NCBI RefSeq assembly: GCF_003595215.1
Contig: NZ_QYZP01000002.1
Location: 682,001-746,000, forward strand
DNA: 64,000 nt
Direction of reading: 5' to 3'
Origin: Nesterenkonia natronophila
GTDB lineage: Bacteria; Actinomycetota; Actinomycetes; Actinomycetales; Micrococcaceae
Shown piece by piece: positions 60,927 through 64,000 of the stretch. Under the pieces are notes generated by a model. It was not told where the DNA came from. It worked only from the letters and a program-made list of their open reading frames with translations, and searched no databases. Numbering within the stretch: position 1 is the stretch's first letter; each line of letters opens with the position of its first letter. The translations under genes were made by a program, and so were the position numbers.

Positions 60927-61688
60927 GTGGATATTCTCAGCACGGTGGCGATCATCGTCGCCGCCGTCCTGATCGGCACTGTGCTGCAGCGGCTCTCTGG
61001 TACCGGAGTGGGTCTCGTCGTCGCCCCTGTGCTGTCACTTCTCCTAGGGCCCGCCTTCGGGGTGCTGGTGACGAATATGACCACCGTGGTGTCTGGTTTT
61101 CTCATCATGCTCAGCGTTTGGGCTTCGATTGACTGGCGGAAGTTCTGGCTGATCATTCCGGCCGCAGTGATCGGCGCCTGGCCCGGCGCCTGGCTGGTCG
61201 GAATGCTCTCGGCAGGTTGGCTTTCGATCATTCTCGGTTCGATCGTGGTGGCCGCTCTGCTAGTGACAGTTACTCTGCGCAGACTCCCCGAGGCAACAGG
61301 TCGAGTGCCCGCTGTCACCGCGGGTCTAATTGGCGGTTTCTTCAACACCACCAGTGGGGTCGCTGCCCCGGTCATGGTGGTGTACTCCCGGTTGGCGCGG
61401 TGGGATCAGCTAAGTTTCGCCGCGACGCTGCAACCCATTTTCATGACCATGGGGGCGGCTTCGGTTGTGTCGAAACTTGCCCTGGGGTCTGTCAGCACCG
61501 ATGGCGATGTGGGAGTTCCCTTCGGGGTCCTCTTGGCTGGGATCGTGATCACTGTGCTGGCAGGGATACTGATTGCCTCCCGGTTGGCCAGGGTCGTCTC
61601 TGTCCTCTTCGCGCGGCGCCTGGCGTTGACACTTGCCGGGCTGGGAGGAGTGGGAGCCATAGTCCGTGGTGTGATCGATGTCATCTGA
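60927..61688 (+). CDS. TSUP (TauE/SafE) family membrane transporter, second copy
   Basis: A 253-residue membrane protein of the same family and length as that at 24572-25333, with the pattern LQRLSGTGVGLVVAPVLSLLLGPAFGVLVTNM and AGLIGGFFNTTSGVAAPVMVVY. The GTG is 6 bases after TACGAT (60915-60920), suggesting a leaderless message. The 3' end overlaps the start of the MFS transporter by 11 bases. Confidence 0.85.
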   Translation: MDILSTVAIIVAAVLIGTVLQRLSGTGVGLVVAPVLSLLLGPAFGVLVTNMTTVVSGFLIMLSVWASIDWRKFWLIIPAAVIGAWPGAWLVGMLSAGWLSIILGSIVVAALLVTVTLRRLPEATGRVPAVTAGLIGGFFNTTSGVAAPVMVVYSRLARWDQLSFAATLQPIFMTMGAASVVSKLALGSVSTDGDVGVPFGVLLAGIVITVLAGILIASRLARVVSVLFARRLALTLAGLGGVGAIVRGVIDVI

Positions 61689-62862
61689 GGGGCTTCAGCC
61701 GCGTACGCGACCTTATCGACGGCTGCTGGTGGCATTGTTCTTTATCGGGGTGGCGACATTCGCTCAGCTGTACTCCCCGCAGGGGCTGCTGCCAGTGATT
61801 GCAAGCGATCAGGGCGTGAGTGCGGATCAGGCAGCGCTTATGGTGTCCATGGCCACCCTGGGCTTGGCACTTGGTGTAATTCCGTGGTCCTACCTTGGTG
61901 ATGCCTACGGCAGAAAGAAGGCAATGCTGTGGGCTGTGATCTTGGCCTGTCTGTTCGCTGCGCTGACAATCCTCATGCCGACGTTTCCGCTGGCCCTGAT
62001 GATGCGATTCTTCGAAGGACTGATGTTGGGCGGTGTTCCCGCGTTAGCTGTGGCCTACCTCAGCGAAGAGGTCAGCCCGAGAGCTGCGGCGGTGGCCGCC
62101 GGAACCTACATTTCTGGCACGACTGTAGGCGGGCTGACCGGCAGGATCATCGCGGCACCTGTGGGAGACCAGTTGGGGTGGAAGCCCGGTCTGCTGGCAG
62201 TGACGGGCCTAGCGGTAGTCTGCGTTCTGATTTTCGTGCTTACTGCCCCCCGTGCGCGTAATTTCACCCCGGGCCGCAGCACTTTCAGGTACGCCGCGGG
62301 TCAGTTGGTAGGGAACCTGCGGTCCTCGGGATTGCGTGTCATATACCTCCAAGGGTTCTTGACTATGGGGGGTTTCGTAGCGATGTACAACTTCATGACT
62401 TTCCATCTGGCTGACCCGCCCTTCGGCCTCCCGCTGGGACTGATCAGTCTGATTTTCCTGGCCTATGTGGCAGGAACACTCTCCGCGCCCCGGGCAGGCG
62501 TCCTAGCCGCGAGGTTAGGCCGCAAGCAAGTCCTCATTGGGGGCAACTTGGTGATGCTTTGCGGCGTCGTGCTGACCTTGGTGCCCCATCTCTGGGCGAT
62601 CATTTTGGGGATGGTGGTCATGACCGGTGGTTTCTTCGCCTCTCATGCTGTGGCTTCGGGCTGGTCCGGCGCTCTCGCAGTTGCCGGTCGGGCGCAATCA
62701 GCCTCCTTGTACAACGTGGGCTACTACGGCGGGTCCTCCCTCTTCGGTTACCTCGGCGGTACCTTCTTTGCTGCGAGTGGATGGCTCGGCACAGTGGGGA
62801 TGGTCGTTGGACTCACGGTGGTCGCTACGGTGTTGGTCAGCGCCGTCCTGCCCAGGGAATGA
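61678..62862 (+). CDS. MFS transporter
   Basis: A 394-residue protein with 12 hydrophobic helices and the MFS loop motif PWSYLGDAYGRKKAML between helices 2 and 3, and EGLMLGGVPALAVAYLSEEVSP near helix 4-5. It resembles the YnfM/AraJ-like drug or sugar efflux group; the substrate is unknown. ATG 61678 overlaps the end of the TSUP gene by 11 bases, so the two are cotranscribed. Confidence 0.88.
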   Translation: MSSEGLQPRTRPYRRLLVALFFIGVATFAQLYSPQGLLPVIASDQGVSADQAALMVSMATLGLALGVIPWSYLGDAYGRKKAMLWAVILACLFAALTILMPTFPLALMMRFFEGLMLGGVPALAVAYLSEEVSPRAAAVAAGTYISGTTVGGLTGRIIAAPVGDQLGWKPGLLAVTGLAVVCVLIFVLTAPRARNFTPGRSTFRYAAGQLVGNLRSSGLRVIYLQGFLTMGGFVAMYNFMTFHLADPPFGLPLGLISLIFLAYVAGTLSAPRAGVLAARLGRKQVLIGGNLVMLCGVVLTLVPHLWAIILGMVVMTGGFFASHAVASGWSGALAVAGRAQSASLYNVGYYGGSSLFGYLGGTFFAASGWLGTVGMVVGLTVVATVLVSAVLPRE

Positions 62863-62921
62863 TCAGGATGGACTGCGTAACATCTGCGTGACACAAGACG
62901 CCTGAAAAGGAGCCGAGATAC

Positions 62922-64000
62922 ATGACCACTTCCCGTTCCCAGGTCCCCGGGGCGCACTTAAAGCAGTACGATCCCAAGGAACAGTCAGGGCGCGAACAGT
63001 CGGATCTCTCGGCTGGACATCAGGAAGAGGGCTTTGCCAAGCCCACGCTGATCCGCCGGCTCAGTGGCCTATTCGGAGGTGTGCTGGGGGCGGTGCTCAT
63101 CTACTTCCTTATGCCCGGCGAGATTGAAATATGGCCTCGACTGACTGCAGCCACTGCGGTGCTGATGGCGATCTGGTGGATGACGGAAGCCATTCCGATT
63201 CCGGCTACGGCTCTCATCCCGCTCATCGTCTTCCCGGTATTGGTGCCCGAGGGTGACGCAGGGGCTGGTGACGAACCCGCGGGGGGAGTTGCCTTTGATG
63301 ATGTGGGCGCTTCCTACGGCAACAACATCATCTTCATCTTCATGGGTGGGTTCATGTTGGCACTGGCAATGCAGCGGTGGAATCTGCACCGGCGCATTGC
63401 CCTGGTGACCCTGCGTTTGATGGGGTCCAAGCCGGCCTCGCTGATTGCGGGGTTCATGATCGCTACAGGTTTCCTGTCCATGTGGGTCTCCAATACCGCA
63501 ACGGCAGTGATGATGCTGCCGATCGGCATCTCCGTGCTGATGTTGGTGCGCAAGATTCTGGCGGGCGAGGACCCTGACGCCGCTGGCAGCCCAGAGGACG
63601 CGGACGAGGAGACCAAACAGACTGTAATCAAATCCAAGTTCGGCACGGCTTTGATGCTGGGCATCGCGTATGCCGCCTCGGTGGGCTCGCTGGGCACGAT
63701 CATCGGCACGCCTCCCAATACGCTGCTGGCTGGTCATATGCGTGAATATCACGACATGCCGATCACTTTCGGGCACTGGATGCTGGTGGGTGTCCCTATC
63801 TCGATTGTGATGATGATCATCACCTGGCTGGTGCTGACCAAACTCATCTTCCGCCCGGAGATGGAGACCATCCCCGGCGGTGCCGAGCTGATCCGGGGTG
63901 AGTTGAAGAAACTGGGCTCCATGAGCCAAGGTGAGATTCGTGTGCTGCTGATCTTCGTTCTGGCCGCAGTCTCCTGGGTTTCGATCCCGCTGGGCACTGA
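62922..64000 (+). CDS. DASS (SLC13) family anion:sodium symporter (3' truncated)
   Basis: The frame runs to the end of the window, giving 359 residues so far. After a hydrophilic N terminus of about 45 residues come repeated membrane helices with the DASS motifs SNTATAVMMLPI (about residue 190) and GTIIGTPPNTLLAGHM. These proteins import dicarboxylates, citrate or sulfate with sodium. AAAAGGAG at 62905-62912 is 9 bases before the ATG, so this gene, unlike many neighbours, uses a Shine-Dalgarno sequence. Confidence 0.88.
   Translation, partial: MTTSRSQVPGAHLKQYDPKEQSGREQSDLSAGHQEEGFAKPTLIRRLSGLFGGVLGAVLIYFLMPGEIEIWPRLTAATAVLMAIWWMTEAIPIPATALIPLIVFPVLVPEGDAGAGDEPAGGVAFDDVGASYGNNIIFIFMGGFMLALAMQRWNLHRRIALVTLRLMGSKPASLIAGFMIATGFLSMWVSNTATAVMMLPIGISVLMLVRKILAGEDPDAAGSPEDADEETKQTVIKSKFGTALMLGIAYAASVGSLGTIIGTPPNTLLAGHMREYHDMPITFGHWMLVGVPISIVMMIITWLVLTKLIFRPEMETIPGGAELIRGELKKLGSMSQGEIRVLLIFVLAAVSWVSIPLGT

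Noticed and set aside
1..64000. CRISPR arrays, insertion sequences, prophage or defence islands
   Set aside because: No spaced direct repeats, transposase, integrase or toxin-antitoxin pair was seen; all gaps between genes are under 300 bases and contain only promoter- or hairpin-like sequence.

Overview
The window is a 64-kb piece of a high-GC Gram-positive chromosome, most likely from the Micrococcales and probably from a Micrococcaceae-type organism. Genus is not resolved. The evidence is the strong G/C third-position bias, the DUF3499 / Trm112 / adenosylhomocysteinase neighbourhood, a mycothiol-type (MDMPI) enzyme, and a block (Pmt, RsmI, TatD, RsmA, IspE, acyl-CoA ligase, tRNA-Gln, GlmU, Prs, RplY, Pth, Mfd) that matches the gene content, with rearrangements, of the Rv1002c-Rv1020 block of Mycobacterium tuberculosis. 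No insertion sequence, prophage, CRISPR array, toxin-antitoxin pair or recognisable defence island was seen. This is core chromosome.

Layout. 1-3210: end of a DUF5719 protein, DUF3499, a Trm112-like peptide and adenosylhomocysteinase (+). 3212-9100: RDD and SpoIIM-family membrane proteins from a shared divergent promoter, a DUF1461/Lit-like membrane protein, a glyoxalase-fold protein, SURF1 plus a DUF3817 membrane protein, and a lipoprotein with a cytochrome b5-type domain. 9209-16019: guaA, a very large helicase-like protein with degenerate catalytic motifs, a small conserved protein and a SAF-domain protein. 16038-18703 (-): FmdB zinc ribbon under a CIRCE heat-shock operator, 5-formyl-THF cyclo-ligase and protein O-mannosyltransferase. 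18761-32092: rsmI, acyl-CoA synthetase, rsmA/tatD (-), ispE, a TSUP transporter, an ABC-F ATPase, a 31-residue membrane peptide, an HTH regulator, tRNA-Gln, glmU, prs, rplY and pth. 32126-41523: DUF2505, Ca/Na antiporter, a lipid-anchored serpin, PIG-L deacetylase, nitronate monooxygenase-like enzyme, MDMPI-type enzyme and mfd. 41560-53932: a nucleoside-salvage operon (purine nucleoside phosphorylase, phosphosugar mutase, deoC), a DUF885 peptidase-like protein, an LpdA-type flavoprotein, a phosphotransferase, a TPR protein and an orphan betaine-binding-type lipoprotein. 53986-64000: tandem PLP aminotransferases, xseA/xseB, an ESX-independent membrane protein, ispH, a YdcF-like protein, a second TSUP protein, an MFS transporter and the start of a DASS anion symporter.

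The clearest genome-level signal is promoter architecture. In about 21 genes a TANNNT -10 hexamer lies exactly 6 or 7 bases before an ATG or GTG start codon. This implies leaderless mRNAs, and it was used to choose many of the start sites given here. Genes joined by ATGA overlaps (Trm112-ahcY, surf1-DUF3817, helicase-like-small protein, tatD-rsmA, xseA-xseB) are probably cotranscribed and translationally coupled.

Points most worth following up are the CIRCE site on fmdB, the pseudo-helicase beside guaA, the Lit-like lipoprotein acyltransferase homologue, the secreted serpin, and two divergent promoters whose -10 elements overlap. I did not find a convincing new multigene system.
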